Shown: positions 44,466-53,099, numbered from the stretch's first letter. The stretch is 64,000 nucleotides of DNA from an uncultured Saprospiraceae bacterium (GCA_938015595.1 CALLPI010000005.1:145167-209166); one strand, 5' to 3'. Made by a program: numbers and translations. Notes: generated by a model not told the origin, from the letters alone.

Positions 44466-45505
44466 AAATGCAACTGGATTGCCCTATGCCGCCATTGGAC
44501 TTCGACCGCATTACTCTCGGGCACGGTAGTGGCGGCTTGCTGACTAATAAATTGTTGGATGCTGGCGTCTTTAGTGTGCTGAGCAATCCTCTGCTGGATG
44601 AACGCCATGACGGCGTAGTATTTTCGCTAGATGGCCCTTTAGCATTCACTACGGATAGTTTCGTCGTTTCTCCCCCCTTTTTTCCTGGGGGCAATATCGG
44701 CGAGTTGGCTGTCAATGGCACGGTCAACGACTTGGCCATGTGTGGTGCTTTGCCCAAGTATCTGTCTTTGAGCTTCATCCTGGAAGAAGGATTGCTGATG
44801 AGCGAATTCTGGGAAATACTGACTGGCGTAAAAACGGCTTGCACCCAGGCAGGCGTGCAAATTGTAACCGGCGATACCAAAGTAGTAGAACGCGGCAAAG
44901 GCGACAAGGTGTTCATCAACACCAGTGGCTTGGGGCAGGTACACCCTGCAGCGCGCATAGGCCGGCAGCATATTCGGCCTGGTGACAAAATCATCGTCAG
45001 TGGATACGTGGCCACACATGGCATGGCCATTATGTCGGTACGCCAGGGGTTGCAGTTTGAAAGCGCCATTGAAAGCGATACCATCTGCCTGAATCATGCT
45101 GTGAAAGACCTGCTGGATGCCTTAGGTGACGGCGTAAAACTCTTGCGAGACCCCACTCGCGGAGGCATGGCCACCGTGCTCAACGAAATAGCCCGCGACA
45201 CCCAGCTGGGCATCGAAATACAGGAACGCACTGTGCCAGTACGCGAAGAAGTAGCTGCCGCTTGCGAAATCCTTGGTTTGGATCCACTTTACGTGGCCAA
45301 TGAGGGCATATTTATTGCCATAGTAGCACCGGAGGCTGCTGATGAGGCATTGCGGGTTTTGCAGCATCATACCTCCAACGGGCCGGCAGCACTCATTGGC
45401 GAGGTGGGTAAGGCGCATCCTCGGCAAGTAGTGTTACACAGCCGTATAGGGGGGCGGAGGGTGGTGTATATGCCTGCTGGAGAGCAATTGCCCCGAATCT
45501 GCTGA
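44462..45505 (+). CDS. hypE: hydrogenase maturation protein HypE (carbamoyl dehydratase)
   Basis: Produces the cyanide ligands of the [NiFe] active site: it accepts a carbamoyl group from HypF on its C-terminal cysteine and dehydrates it to a thiocyanate. The 347-residue protein ends in PRIC, the diagnostic tail. The PurM-like ATP-binding regions are LGHGSGG near residue 20, GGNIGELAVNGTVNDLAMCG and LRDPTRGGMATVLNEIA. Overlaps the M1 peptidase gene by 4 bases, so it is translated as part of that operon, not with the hydrogenase at 22.6-27.2 kb. No other hyp gene (A, B, C, D, F) or endopeptidase gene lies in the window. Confidence 0.95.
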   Translation: MKMQLDCPMPPLDFDRITLGHGSGGLLTNKLLDAGVFSVLSNPLLDERHDGVVFSLDGPLAFTTDSFVVSPPFFPGGNIGELAVNGTVNDLAMCGALPKYLSLSFILEEGLLMSEFWEILTGVKTACTQAGVQIVTGDTKVVERGKGDKVFINTSGLGQVHPAARIGRQHIRPGDKIIVSGYVATHGMAIMSVRQGLQFESAIESDTICLNHAVKDLLDALGDGVKLLRDPTRGGMATVLNEIARDTQLGIEIQERTVPVREEVAAACEILGLDPLYVANEGIFIAIVAPEAADEALRVLQHHTSNGPAALIGEVGKAHPRQVVLHSRIGGRRVVYMPAGEQLPRIC

Positions 45506-45627
45506 AGCTTGTTGTTTTTATAATTAATTGCGATATTGTGCCCTCGTCTGCGAGGTTGGCGCATGGAAGTGATGCCTAGTCGCCGCTCAAGGCTCACAGC
45601 CGGCAGCTATCCAAACCACTACGCGTC

Positions 45628-46188
45628 ATGCAAAAAATTGAATTGCACATACTGGCTATTGCCAATAGCGACAACCAGCCCCACAATTTTGTCATTATTC
45701 TCAAAGAAGCGGAGGGTAAGCGCAGGCTCCCAGTCGTTATTGGCGGGTTTGAAGCCCAGGCCATCGCGCTAGCCGTAGAAGCCATACAGCCCTCCCGCCC
45801 TATGACGCACGATTTGTTTAAAAATACTATGGATGCTACCGGCGCTGAATTGCATGAAGTGCTCATCTCTGATCTTTCCCAAGGTATTTTTTTTGCCACT
45901 ATGATCTGGGAACTGCAGGATGGCCGCATTGTAGAAGTAGATGCACGCACCTCCGATGCCATTGCCATGGCAGTGCGGTTCCGCTGCCCGATCTTTGTGT
46001 ATGCCCACATCCTGGATAAAGCTGGCATTGAAGTAGACAGCCCTGGTGGTAGCACTTCAGAGGATAACATCACTGCCATGTCTGTAGAGACACTCCAAAA
46101 CAAACTCAAGGAGGCGCTCGAACAGGAAAACTATGAGCGTGCCGCTGCCATACGCGATGAGCTTAAACGCCGCACTGAACAACAATAG
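45628..46188 (+). CDS. bifunctional-nuclease-domain (DUF151) protein with UVR motif
   Basis: A 186-residue protein. Residues 1 to about 135 form the bifunctional nuclease (BFN/DUF151) domain: LPVVIGGFEAQAIALAVE, then RPMTHDLFKN and VDARTSDAIAMAVRFRCPIF. The C-terminal 35 residues hold an UvrB/UvrC interaction motif (LKEALEQENYERAAAIRDEL). In plants and some bacteria BFN proteins cut DNA or RNA, but the bacterial role is undefined. The UVR motif suggests a link to nucleotide excision repair partners or to ClpC-type adaptors. It is followed by a 64-base gap and then the M24 peptidase. Confidence 0.85.
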   Translation: MQKIELHILAIANSDNQPHNFVIILKEAEGKRRLPVVIGGFEAQAIALAVEAIQPSRPMTHDLFKNTMDATGAELHEVLISDLSQGIFFATMIWELQDGRIVEVDARTSDAIAMAVRFRCPIFVYAHILDKAGIEVDSPGGSTSEDNITAMSVETLQNKLKEALEQENYERAAAIRDELKRRTEQQ

Positions 46189-46239
46189 AGCTAAGCTCAT
46201 TTGCTAATTTGACAATTCTCCCTTTTTTTCCAACCGCCA

Positions 46240-46247
46240 TATCTTTG
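46240..46247 (+). promoter_or_regulatory. -7 element almost at the M24 start codon
   Basis: TATCTTTG ends 5 bases before the ATG at 46253. If it acts as the -7 box, transcription would begin at or next to the start codon, giving a leaderless mRNA. A -33 TTTG is 28 bases away, which is too far. Confidence 0.5.
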
Positions 46248-46252
46248 CACTT

Positions 46253-47638
46253 ATGTTTGACGCTGCCACCTACATTCATCGCCGCCGCAAATTGGCAGAA
46301 AAGCTCAACGGCAAAGGCATTGTGCTTCTGCCTGGGCACGAGGAGTCGCCTATCAACTACGCTGGCAATGTCTATCCTTTTCGCCAAGACAGTAACTTCC
46401 TCTATTTTATTGGCTTAGATAAGCCGCACCTCGCGGCCATCATAGACCTGGATACCGGCACAACCACACTCTTTGGCGATTGCCTCGGCGTGGAGGATAT
46501 AGTGTGGGAAGGGCCTCAGCCTACCATAGCGGAGCTGGCTCGCAAGTCGGGCGTGGAGCAGACTGCCACCTTTCATCAGTTGCCAGAAGCGCTCTCACAA
46601 GCTTTGAAAGCTGGGCGCCAGGTGCACTATGCGCCGCCTTATCGCGGGGAGGATAAAATTCGCATGAGCCATTGGTTGGGTATTCCCATTGCCGAGCTCA
46701 AAGATAAAGCCTCTGAACCGCTAATTAAAGCCATAGTGGCACTTCGCTCTTACAAAAGTGCCATCGAAGTGGCTGAAATGGAGCATGCCCTTGAAATAAC
46801 CGCTGAAATGCACGTGGCTGCCATGAAGAAAGCTCGTCCGGGGCTATTTGAATCTGACTTGGCCGGCGTAGTGGAAGGTATTGCCTTAGCGCGCGGCGGT
46901 CGTACAGCTTACGGCACTATTCTTTCCATCAATGGCCAGACCCTGCATAACCCTTACCACACCAACAAACTGGAGCGCGGCCGCATTGTACTGGGCGACT
47001 TTGGCGCCGAAACGGCTCGCCACTATGCCAGCGACATTACCCGCGTATTTCCAGTGGACAAAACCTTCTCCTCTCGCCAGAAAGACATCTATCAAATTGT
47101 ATTACAAGCCGAAACCTCAGCCATTGACGCCTGCCGGCCTGGTGTGCGTTATCTGGATGTACATCTGCTGGCTGCTCGCATCATTGCCGAGGGGCTGAAG
47201 CAAATCGGACTAATGAAAGGCAGCATTGACGATGCCGTGCATGAAGGCGCCCACGCCCTGTTTTTTCCGCACGGTTTGGGGCACATGATTGGTCTGGACG
47301 TACACGATATGGAAGGCCTTGGCGAGCAATATGTAGGCTATGGCGATATGCAGCGCAGCACACAATTTGGTACGAAATATCTCCGCCTGGCGCGCGCACT
47401 CGAGCCTGGGTTTGTTCTTACTGTAGAGCCAGGCATCTATTTCATTCCTGAGTTATTTGATCTTTGGCGTAGCCAGGGCAAGTTCACTGAGTTTATCCAC
47501 TACGAGCAGCTCGACCACTATCGCAACTTTGGCGGTATCCGCATTGAAGATAACGTGCTCATTACTCCTGATGGCCATCGCGTACTGGGGCCGCATATTC
47601 CTAAAACCATTGAAGAAGTGGAGGCCTTGCGCCAGTAA
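46253..47638 (+). CDS. M24-family aminopeptidase P-like protein
   Basis: A 461-residue cytoplasmic (no signal) metallopeptidase that would remove residues before proline. The N-terminal domain is followed by the creatinase-fold catalytic domain with all five metal ligands visible: Asp in LGDFGAET, Asp in HYASDITRVF, His in FPHGLGHMIGLDVHD, Glu in TVEPGIYF and Glu in GGIRIEDNVLIT. The length and both domains match aminopeptidase P (PepP) rather than methionine aminopeptidase. Followed by a NUDIX gene 53 bases later in the same direction. A -7 box sits nearly on the start codon. Confidence 0.93.
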   Translation: MFDAATYIHRRRKLAEKLNGKGIVLLPGHEESPINYAGNVYPFRQDSNFLYFIGLDKPHLAAIIDLDTGTTTLFGDCLGVEDIVWEGPQPTIAELARKSGVEQTATFHQLPEALSQALKAGRQVHYAPPYRGEDKIRMSHWLGIPIAELKDKASEPLIKAIVALRSYKSAIEVAEMEHALEITAEMHVAAMKKARPGLFESDLAGVVEGIALARGGRTAYGTILSINGQTLHNPYHTNKLERGRIVLGDFGAETARHYASDITRVFPVDKTFSSRQKDIYQIVLQAETSAIDACRPGVRYLDVHLLAARIIAEGLKQIGLMKGSIDDAVHEGAHALFFPHGLGHMIGLDVHDMEGLGEQYVGYGDMQRSTQFGTKYLRLARALEPGFVLTVEPGIYFIPELFDLWRSQGKFTEFIHYEQLDHYRNFGGIRIEDNVLITPDGHRVLGPHIPKTIEEVEALRQ

Positions 47639-47691
47639 GGCAAGCCAATCACACATACTTTCGTTAGCAGTGTCTTTCACATTATATTCAA

Positions 47692-48255
47692 ATGAACGAA
47701 TATTCGCCTGAACAACCAGCAGATTGGCAACTTATCCGCTCGGAGGCAGGGCCACATATCAAGCTCTTTCAGGTGCGCTACGACTGGATGCGCAATCCGC
47801 GCAATGGCGCCGAGGAGCGTATGGTCATCCTGGAAGGCAGAGACTCGGCCAACGTCATTGCCATCACGCCGGAGCAAGAGGTGGTGTTGGTACGGCAGTA
47901 TCGCTTTGGCATACAAGACTATACCCTGGAATTGCCTGGTGGGCTGATGGAGGCTGGCGAGTCGCTCCAGGCTGCTGCCATGCGCGAACTGGCAGAAGAA
48001 ACTGGTTTTACGGGTGTAGATTGGACTTACCTGGGCAAGTTTCCTTCCAACCCAGTTTTTATGAATAGCTACATACATCACTGGCTACTTAGGGGGGCAC
48101 AATTTACCGAGGTACCCCGCCTGGACGACGGTGAGGCAGTAGAACTCGTTTTCATTCCAGTGGCTCAGTTGCGCCAAGCCTTGATGGAAGGGCAGTTTCA
48201 GCACCCACATACTATCATGGCGTTGTGGTTTTTTCTACACAAGTTTGGCAACTAA
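47692..48255 (+). CDS. NUDIX hydrolase, ADP-ribose pyrophosphatase-like
   Basis: A 187-residue hydrolase with the complete NUDIX box, GGLMEAGESLQAAAMRELAEETGF around residues 83-106 (the catalytic R-E-L-x-E-E helix). Two conserved proline/tyrosine strands before and after (VLVRQYRFGIQDYTLELPGG) fit ADP-ribose or nucleotide-sugar pyrophosphatases. It probably hydrolyses ADP-ribose to AMP and ribose 5-phosphate, but NUDIX substrate is rarely certain from sequence. It is close to the M24 gene and convergent with the third TolC. Confidence 0.88.
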   Translation: MNEYSPEQPADWQLIRSEAGPHIKLFQVRYDWMRNPRNGAEERMVILEGRDSANVIAITPEQEVVLVRQYRFGIQDYTLELPGGLMEAGESLQAAAMRELAEETGFTGVDWTYLGKFPSNPVFMNSYIHHWLLRGAQFTEVPRLDDGEAVELVFIPVAQLRQALMEGQFQHPHTIMALWFFLHKFGN

Positions 48256-48268
48256 ATGCAGAGATACC

Positions 48269-49762
48269 TCACTTATTGCGCGGGGCTACCGGCGGCTCCA
48301 CCAATGGCATATCTGCCTCAAAATCATAGAGTGTAAGCCGCTGTAGGTCGTAGTACGTTATCCAGAAGTTGCGCAGTGCAGCGAGGTAATGGCCGAGCGC
48401 CTCCTCTTCATCTCTAAGCGCCAAGTGGTAGGCGGATAGCGCTTGTCTGCCCAGTAGGTAGCGGCTTCGACTGGCTTCTGATCTTTGGCGAGACAAGTCA
48501 TACAACTGTTTGGTAAGGGAAAGTTGCTGGCGTAATTCTTCAAATTGCTGTATGCGGGTCAAAATTTCCCGCTCAAAGAGTATGCGTTCTTGGTTTACTT
48601 GAGTCTCTATCAGCACTTCCAATGCGTGCGCAGCTTCCAAGTTGGCACGGGCACGCCCCCAGTCAGCAATAGGTACTGTGATGCTCAGCGCTACGCGCTC
48701 CTGGTCGAGCAGGCGGGAGTAAGCTGCTTCTATACTAGGGCCAATTTGGGCTACGCCAACCATGGCGGCCAGGTTTACTTGCAATCCCTTCTCAGCGCGC
48801 GCCTTGGCTACCTCCATGCGAGCTTCCATAAGCCGCCGTTCAAACATAGAGGCTGCGCTTCTGTTGGTTCGAGCCAGTTGTATGACCTTATGTGGGTCTA
48901 TGGTAAAGTTGGGGATATGGCTGGGTGTACTAACTTGCAATACGGCATTTGAGCGGATGTGCAGGAAGTCGCGAAGTTTTTCAGCGGCAATTTGCCAGGC
49001 GGTAGCCTGCCGAGCTATATTCAGCCCTGCATTCATAGCTTTAAGCTCTGCTTCTAGTTGTTCATCCAGAGTCACGCGGCCCAGTTCAAAGCGCCCGCGT
49101 ACGATGGCTAGTAGCGTATCCGCATCGGTTTTGAGCGCCAGGGCAGCTTCTAGGCGTATTTGCGCATCCAGGGTTTCCAGAAACAATCCTGCCGCATGTA
49201 GGGCATTTTCGCTTAGCGCTTCTGGATACTTTTTCTGCTGTTCTTGCCAGCGCAAGGATTCTACGCGCCAATCCCAGCGCAATTTGTTGAACCCCAATAA
49301 GGGCTGCTCTATTCCCAGCGCCAAGGGCGTGGACAGATACGATATGACGCTGGGTTTGCCCCCCGTGCTGAAAATATCGAGCCGATCCAGACCGGTGCGC
49401 ATCCATATATTGCCTCCGGTGGCCATGATATTTTGCCGAAACACCATCGCGGCGTTATTGCTCATCAGGGAACGCCCCACGAAGGCATCGCTGCCATTCG
49501 GCAGGGTGATAGCCTGAAAGTTGCGCTGCAGCGCCGGCAAGGTGGCGTCTATGGTAATGGATGGGCGAAAGCCGCGAACAAAAACTTGGTGTTGCCAGTA
49601 GTGGTGCTGGTAAGAAGCCAGGGCCGCCATCGTGCTCAAGGTGCTCTCGCTTTGTGCCAACTCTAGGGCTTGAGGCAAACTGATGCGCAAAGTGTCTGCA
49701 CGCTGCGCTATAAGGCTGTATGGCACAAGTGCAAAACCGAGTAAAAGGTAAAGAAATTTCAT
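48269..49762 (-). CDS. TolC-family outer membrane protein (third)
   Basis: A 497-residue channel-tunnel protein with a signal peptide (M-K-F-L-Y-L-L-L, cleavage near L-I-A-Q) and the paired helical repeats of the family (LSLPQALELAQ-like opening, then LEAELKAMNAGLNIA and LEAAHALEVLIETQV). Its gene stands alone, divergent from dnaA, with no adjacent pump or adaptor. A partner could be the C39 exporter with HlyD at 13-16 kb, which lacks its own channel, but this is a guess. Confidence 0.85.
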   Translation of the reverse strand: MKFLYLLLGFALVPYSLIAQRADTLRISLPQALELAQSESTLSTMAALASYQHHYWQHQVFVRGFRPSITIDATLPALQRNFQAITLPNGSDAFVGRSLMSNNAAMVFRQNIMATGGNIWMRTGLDRLDIFSTGGKPSVISYLSTPLALGIEQPLLGFNKLRWDWRVESLRWQEQQKKYPEALSENALHAAGLFLETLDAQIRLEAALALKTDADTLLAIVRGRFELGRVTLDEQLEAELKAMNAGLNIARQATAWQIAAEKLRDFLHIRSNAVLQVSTPSHIPNFTIDPHKVIQLARTNRSAASMFERRLMEARMEVAKARAEKGLQVNLAAMVGVAQIGPSIEAAYSRLLDQERVALSITVPIADWGRARANLEAAHALEVLIETQVNQERILFEREILTRIQQFEELRQQLSLTKQLYDLSRQRSEASRSRYLLGRQALSAYHLALRDEEEALGHYLAALRNFWITYYDLQRLTLYDFEADMPLVEPPVAPRNK

Positions 49763-50065
49763 CTGCGTCTATTTAGTGGTTGCCGGGCAGTACAGCCACT
49801 TGGTCGCTGCTGCTTTCAGTATTAGGTTAATTCAAACTCCATAAGTCGAAGGCGGGCAAGGCTTTAGAAATCTCGTTAGAGTAGATTTAAATAACAATAA
49901 ATTTACGATTTATTGCTAATTTTTAAGAATCTGCTGCGTTGAGTGATGCATGCCGTTGTTTTTGGCGCGCAAGTTGGCAATTTTAGCGGTTTTTTCATAA
50001 TAGCCAGACTTTCAAGGCGAATTAAAATCGGATAAAAAAATTTTTGAAATAGTACTGCTCTTCCG
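49763..50065. other. AT-rich region between tolC-like gene and dnaA promoter
   Basis: Contains an AT-rich stretch at about 49871-49925, which in a dnaA-adjacent position could include replication-related sequence. I found no match to the DnaA box TTATCCACA on either strand, so I do not call an origin. It also presumably holds the promoter of the divergent TolC gene. Confidence 0.4.
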
Positions 50066-50096
50066 TTGCGTCGTCGGAGAGAATACCGCATCTTTG
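50066..50096 (+). promoter_or_regulatory. candidate dnaA promoter
   Basis: TTGC (50066-50069), 19 bases, then CATCTTTG (50089-50096). The spacing is right and the -7 box has one mismatch to TAnnTTTG. It would give a leader of about 155 bases. Confidence 0.55.
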
Positions 50097-50103
50097 TAGC
50101 CCT

Positions 50104-50240
50104 GGTTTAAATCGCTCCGTAAAGCGAACCGGATATATCCTCGGTCAAAGACCGCTTCTATTGGACTTGCTGATGCCGTTTTAACGCGACGACCTCGCGC
50201 GTGTACTTGTATTATTTAATTTTAAGGCTTCAAAACGCCT
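50104..50240 (+). promoter_or_regulatory. structured 5' leader of dnaA
   Basis: Holds a stem GGTT/AACC around CGCT/AGCG (50104-50130), then the palindrome GGATATATCC (50131-50140), a CGGTC-AAA-GACCG hairpin (50142-50154) and an AGGC/GCCT hairpin (50225-50240). Spans most of the dnaA leader. Function unknown; could be attenuation or a protein site. Confidence 0.45.
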
Positions 50241-50258
50241 ATACAAAACGACTGGAGA

Positions 50259-51671
50259 ATGACGGCTGATCATGCTACAGTGTGGGAAAACTGTCTGCAA
50301 TTGATTCGCAGAAATGTGAACTCGCAGAGTTTTAAGACCTGGTTTGAACCCATCAAGCCAGTGAGATTGGAAAATAACGCACTTACCATTCAGGTGCCCA
50401 ATAGGTTCTTTTACGAATGGCTGGAGGAACACTACGTAGGGCTGCTCAAAAACTCTATTCGCAAGCAACTGGGCGAGCGAGGACGCCTGGAGTACCAAAT
50501 ACTTCTCGGCTCGCAAGAGCGCCCTATTGAAGCCAAGCCTCAGCAAGGCCATACTTACGTGCCCGGTGGCATAGAACCGGATAGCATCAAGAACCCCTTT
50601 GTTATTCCTGGCATCAAAAAGATGCATATCAATCCCAATTTGAATGCTGCATACAACTTTGATGCCTTTATCGAGGGCGACTGCAACCGCTTGGCGCGCA
50701 ATGCCGGCCTTGCTGTAGCCAAAAAACCTGGTGGTACCGCCTTTAATCCGTTGGTGGTATATGGCAATACTGGCCTGGGTAAAACCCACCTAGCCCAAGC
50801 TATTGGCAACGAAGTCGTAGCACGCTTCCCTGACAAGTCGGTGCTCTTTGTATCTGCCGAAAATTTTACCAACCAGATCATCAACGCCATTCGCAATAAC
50901 GCCATCGGCGATGTGACCAACTTTTACCAGCAGGTGGACGTACTCATCATTGATGATATTCAGTTCTTCACCAACAAGCTCAAAACACAAGAAATCTTCT
51001 TCAATATTTTCAACCAGCTACACCAAACCGGGCGTCAAATTGTCATGACCTCTGACCGCCCCCCCAAAGACCTCGAAGGCATCGAAGACCGCCTCATTTC
51101 TCGTTTCAAATGGGGGCTTACCGCCGACCTGCAAGCCCCTGACCTCGAAACCCGCATTGCCATCCTTGAAACCAAAATGGCTAAGCAAGGCGTGGACTTG
51201 CCCCAAAACGTTTCCGAGTTCATTTGCTTTAACATTCAATCCAACATCCGCGAACTGGAAGGCGTACTCATTTCCTTAATAGCGCAGTCTTCGCTCAATC
51301 GCCGCGAAATTGACATAGACCTGGCTAAGGAGGTTATCCGCAGTTTCGTTACCCAAATCAACAAGGAAATCACTGTGGAATATATCCAAAAACTGGTGGC
51401 AGAGCACTTTAATATACCCGTAGAAAAACTCCAGGGCGAAACGCGCAAACGATCTATTGTTATTGCTAGGCAATTATCTATGTATCTGGCTAAAAACATG
51501 ACTGACAAGTCGCTTAAAGCCATCGGCGAAATCTTTGGCGGGAGAGACCACAGCACCGTTATTTACTCTTGCAAAACCGTGCAAGATCTCATGGAAACTG
51601 ACCCGTTTTTTAAAGATACTGTAGCAGAACTAGAGCGTAAAATCAAGCTCAGCCTCAGCGAACGCGTATAG
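50259..51671 (+). CDS. dnaA: chromosomal replication initiator DnaA
   Basis: ATP-dependent initiator of chromosome replication. The 470-residue protein has the N-terminal domain I (VWENCLQLIRRNVNSQSFKT), a linker and AAA+ domain with Walker A YGNTGLGKTHLAQAIG and Walker B VLIIDDIQFF, the arginine-finger region SDRPPKDLEGIEDRLISRFK, and the C-terminal DNA-binding helix-turn-helix with signature GEIFGGRDHSTVIYSC. All canonical residues are intact. A leader of about 155 bases with tandem hairpins separates it from the candidate promoter. It is followed by the tRNA-Ser promoter, not by dnaN. Confidence 0.97.
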   Translation: MTADHATVWENCLQLIRRNVNSQSFKTWFEPIKPVRLENNALTIQVPNRFFYEWLEEHYVGLLKNSIRKQLGERGRLEYQILLGSQERPIEAKPQQGHTYVPGGIEPDSIKNPFVIPGIKKMHINPNLNAAYNFDAFIEGDCNRLARNAGLAVAKKPGGTAFNPLVVYGNTGLGKTHLAQAIGNEVVARFPDKSVLFVSAENFTNQIINAIRNNAIGDVTNFYQQVDVLIIDDIQFFTNKLKTQEIFFNIFNQLHQTGRQIVMTSDRPPKDLEGIEDRLISRFKWGLTADLQAPDLETRIAILETKMAKQGVDLPQNVSEFICFNIQSNIRELEGVLISLIAQSSLNRREIDIDLAKEVIRSFVTQINKEITVEYIQKLVAEHFNIPVEKLQGETRKRSIVIARQLSMYLAKNMTDKSLKAIGEIFGGRDHSTVIYSCKTVQDLMETDPFFKDTVAELERKIKLSLSERV

Positions 51672-51708
51672 CAAAGCAGAGCTGGGCGCACAAAAACTCG
51701 GAGAAAAA

Positions 51709-51740
51709 TTTGCCCGTTTCATGGGGAAAATGTATTTTTG
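51709..51740 (+). promoter_or_regulatory. promoter of tRNA-Ser
   Basis: TTTG (51709-51712), 20 bases, TATTTTTG (51733-51740), then CGTCCGCTTT. Identical initial bases (GCGTCCGCTTT) follow the -7 box of the rRNA promoter at 63578. Confidence 0.8.
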
Positions 51741-51800
51741 CGTCCGCTTTTGGCTAAAGCTCTGCAGTAGCGCGTAAAATTACAGCCTACTGATACACCA

Positions 51801-51890
51801 GGTGAAGTGGGTGAGTGGCTGAAACCAGCAGTTTGCTAAACTGCCGTACTCGCAAGGGTACCGCGGGTTCGAATCCCGCCTTCACCGCCA
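51801..51890 (+). tRNA. tRNA-Ser (GCT)
   Basis: A 90-base class II tRNA with a long variable arm and encoded 3' CCA. The acceptor stem GGTGAAG/CTTCACC is perfect. Anticodon loop TTGCTAA gives GCT, reading AGC/AGU. The T arm is GCGGG-TTCGAAT-CCCGC. Confidence 0.95.
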
Positions 51891-51956
51891 TATATTTCGC
51901 AGCGGCGCTAAAGTCGTGCGGGCGCGCGTGAAAACTCGCAAAATAAACTTGCCGTC

Positions 51957-52307
51957 ATGTTCGACTTTGAAAAGCTAGAAGTCTATAACCACCTTAGGCA
52001 AACAGCCAGAAAAGTGCTAGGGCTTCTGCTCGCCAATCGGGATATAGACGCTCAACTGAGCGGCGCCATGCGGCAGGCCACCGTCAATATGATTATTCAC
52101 TTGACGGCAGGTACCGGGCATATCAATAACGCCGATAAAAAGGCGCTTTACATCAACGCCCGCGCCTCGGCCTTTGAAGCGGTAGCGATTTTGCAACTCA
52201 TTTACGATCAGCACATGATCAGTGAGTCGGAATATACAGACCTGTACACTGACTTCGAAACAGCCTCTAAAATGCTGCTCGGTATGGTCAGGTCTTACAG
52301 CCAGTAA
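51957..52307 (+). CDS. four-helix-bundle protein, S23 (23S rRNA intervening-sequence) family
   Basis: A 116-residue soluble helical protein (opening F-D-F-E-K-L-E-V-Y, then R-Q-A-T-V-N-M-I-I-H-L-T-A-G-T-G) of the S23 family, first noted inside intervening sequences of 23S rRNA genes and also common as free chromosomal genes. Function unknown. It sits 66 bases after tRNA-Ser and ends 7 bases before tRNA-Pro, all on the same strand, so it may be cotranscribed with them. No separate promoter with good -33 and -7 boxes is visible. Its own rRNA link is the family's history, not something shown here. Confidence 0.8.
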   Translation: MFDFEKLEVYNHLRQTARKVLGLLLANRDIDAQLSGAMRQATVNMIIHLTAGTGHINNADKKALYINARASAFEAVAILQLIYDQHMISESEYTDLYTDFETASKMLLGMVRSYSQ

Positions 52308-52314
52308 ATGGCAT

Positions 52315-52388
52315 CGGGATGTAGCGCAGTCCGGTAGCGCACCTGCTTTGGGAGCAGGGGGTCCCAGGTTCAAATCCTGGTATCCCGA
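52315..52388 (+). tRNA. tRNA-Pro (TGG)
   Basis: A 74-base cloverleaf; CCA is not encoded (the next bases are CAT). The acceptor stem CGGGATG/TATCCCG contains one G-T pair. Anticodon loop TTTGGGA gives TGG. It lies 7 bases after the S23-like stop codon. Confidence 0.94.
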
Positions 52389-52399
52389 CATCGAAAACC

Positions 52400-52435
52400 A
52401 AGCACTTGTAGGCTCCGCCACAAGTGCTTTTTTTT
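52400..52435 (+). terminator. Rho-independent terminator after tRNA-Pro
   Basis: AGCACTTGT and ACAAGTGCT form a perfect 9-base stem around a 10-base loop, followed by at least eight T. Confidence 0.88.
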
Positions 52436-52535
52436 GTGCACCCGATACTACCGCCAATCTCAAGACACACGGGTCTCATCTAGCGCATGTTAAACTTTTG
52501 CCCTGTTTTTTCGTCATACTTTACAAAAAGACCGC

Positions 52536-53099
52536 GTGCCCCGAACGTCAACCGCTCAACCTACCGATGAGCACATCCTGAGCCTGATGCGGGATGTTCG
52601 CTCCATGGAACGCGGCTTGAAGTTGCTGATGGACAAGTACCAGGAGCCGCTTTACCGGCATCTGCGCGCCATGGTGCACAGCCACGACGATGCCAACGAC
52701 CTGCTGCAAAACTGTTTTATCAAGGCTTATCAGTGCATTGGGCAGTTCGAGGGCAAGTCTAAGCTCTACACTTGGCTGTATCGCATTGCCGCCAACGAGG
52801 CCATTACTTTCCTCAGAGGCCAAAAGCGCAGGGCTGCCGATTCGATGGACGACAATGCAAATGCTTCCATCTGCCAGGCGCTCAAGGCCGATGAGCCGCT
52901 GGACGCAGCCAACATAGAAGCGTTGTTGCAAAGCGCTATGCAGACCTTGCCCGATAAGCAGAAGCAGGTGTTTGTACTGCGCTACTACGACGAAATGCCT
53001 TACGAAGAAATGTCCAAAGTGCTGGGCACTTCGGTAGGTGCTCTCAAGGCTTCTTACCACCACGCTGTCAAAAAAATTGAAAACTTCTTAGAGCGATAA
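52536..53099 (+). CDS. ECF-type sigma-70 family sigma factor
   Basis: A 187-residue alternative sigma factor. Region 2 (DANDLLQNCFIKAYQCIGQF, then KLYTWLYRIAANEAITFLRG) and region 4 (LPDKQKQVFVLRYYDEMPYE, then GALKASYHHAVKKI) are clear, with no region 1.1 or 3, so it is the ECF class. Start is a GTG. The next two genes encode a membrane-spanning protein and a periplasmic Spy-like protein, an arrangement usual for envelope-stress sigma cassettes. The linker between regions 2 and 4 is long and acidic (about 45 residues). Confidence 0.92.
   Translation: MPRTSTAQPTDEHILSLMRDVRSMERGLKLLMDKYQEPLYRHLRAMVHSHDDANDLLQNCFIKAYQCIGQFEGKSKLYTWLYRIAANEAITFLRGQKRRAADSMDDNANASICQALKADEPLDAANIEALLQSAMQTLPDKQKQVFVLRYYDEMPYEEMSKVLGTSVGALKASYHHAVKKIENFLER

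Noticed and set aside
49763..50258. Replication origin
   Set aside because: AT-rich and next to dnaA but without DnaA boxes on either strand, so not supported as a feature.
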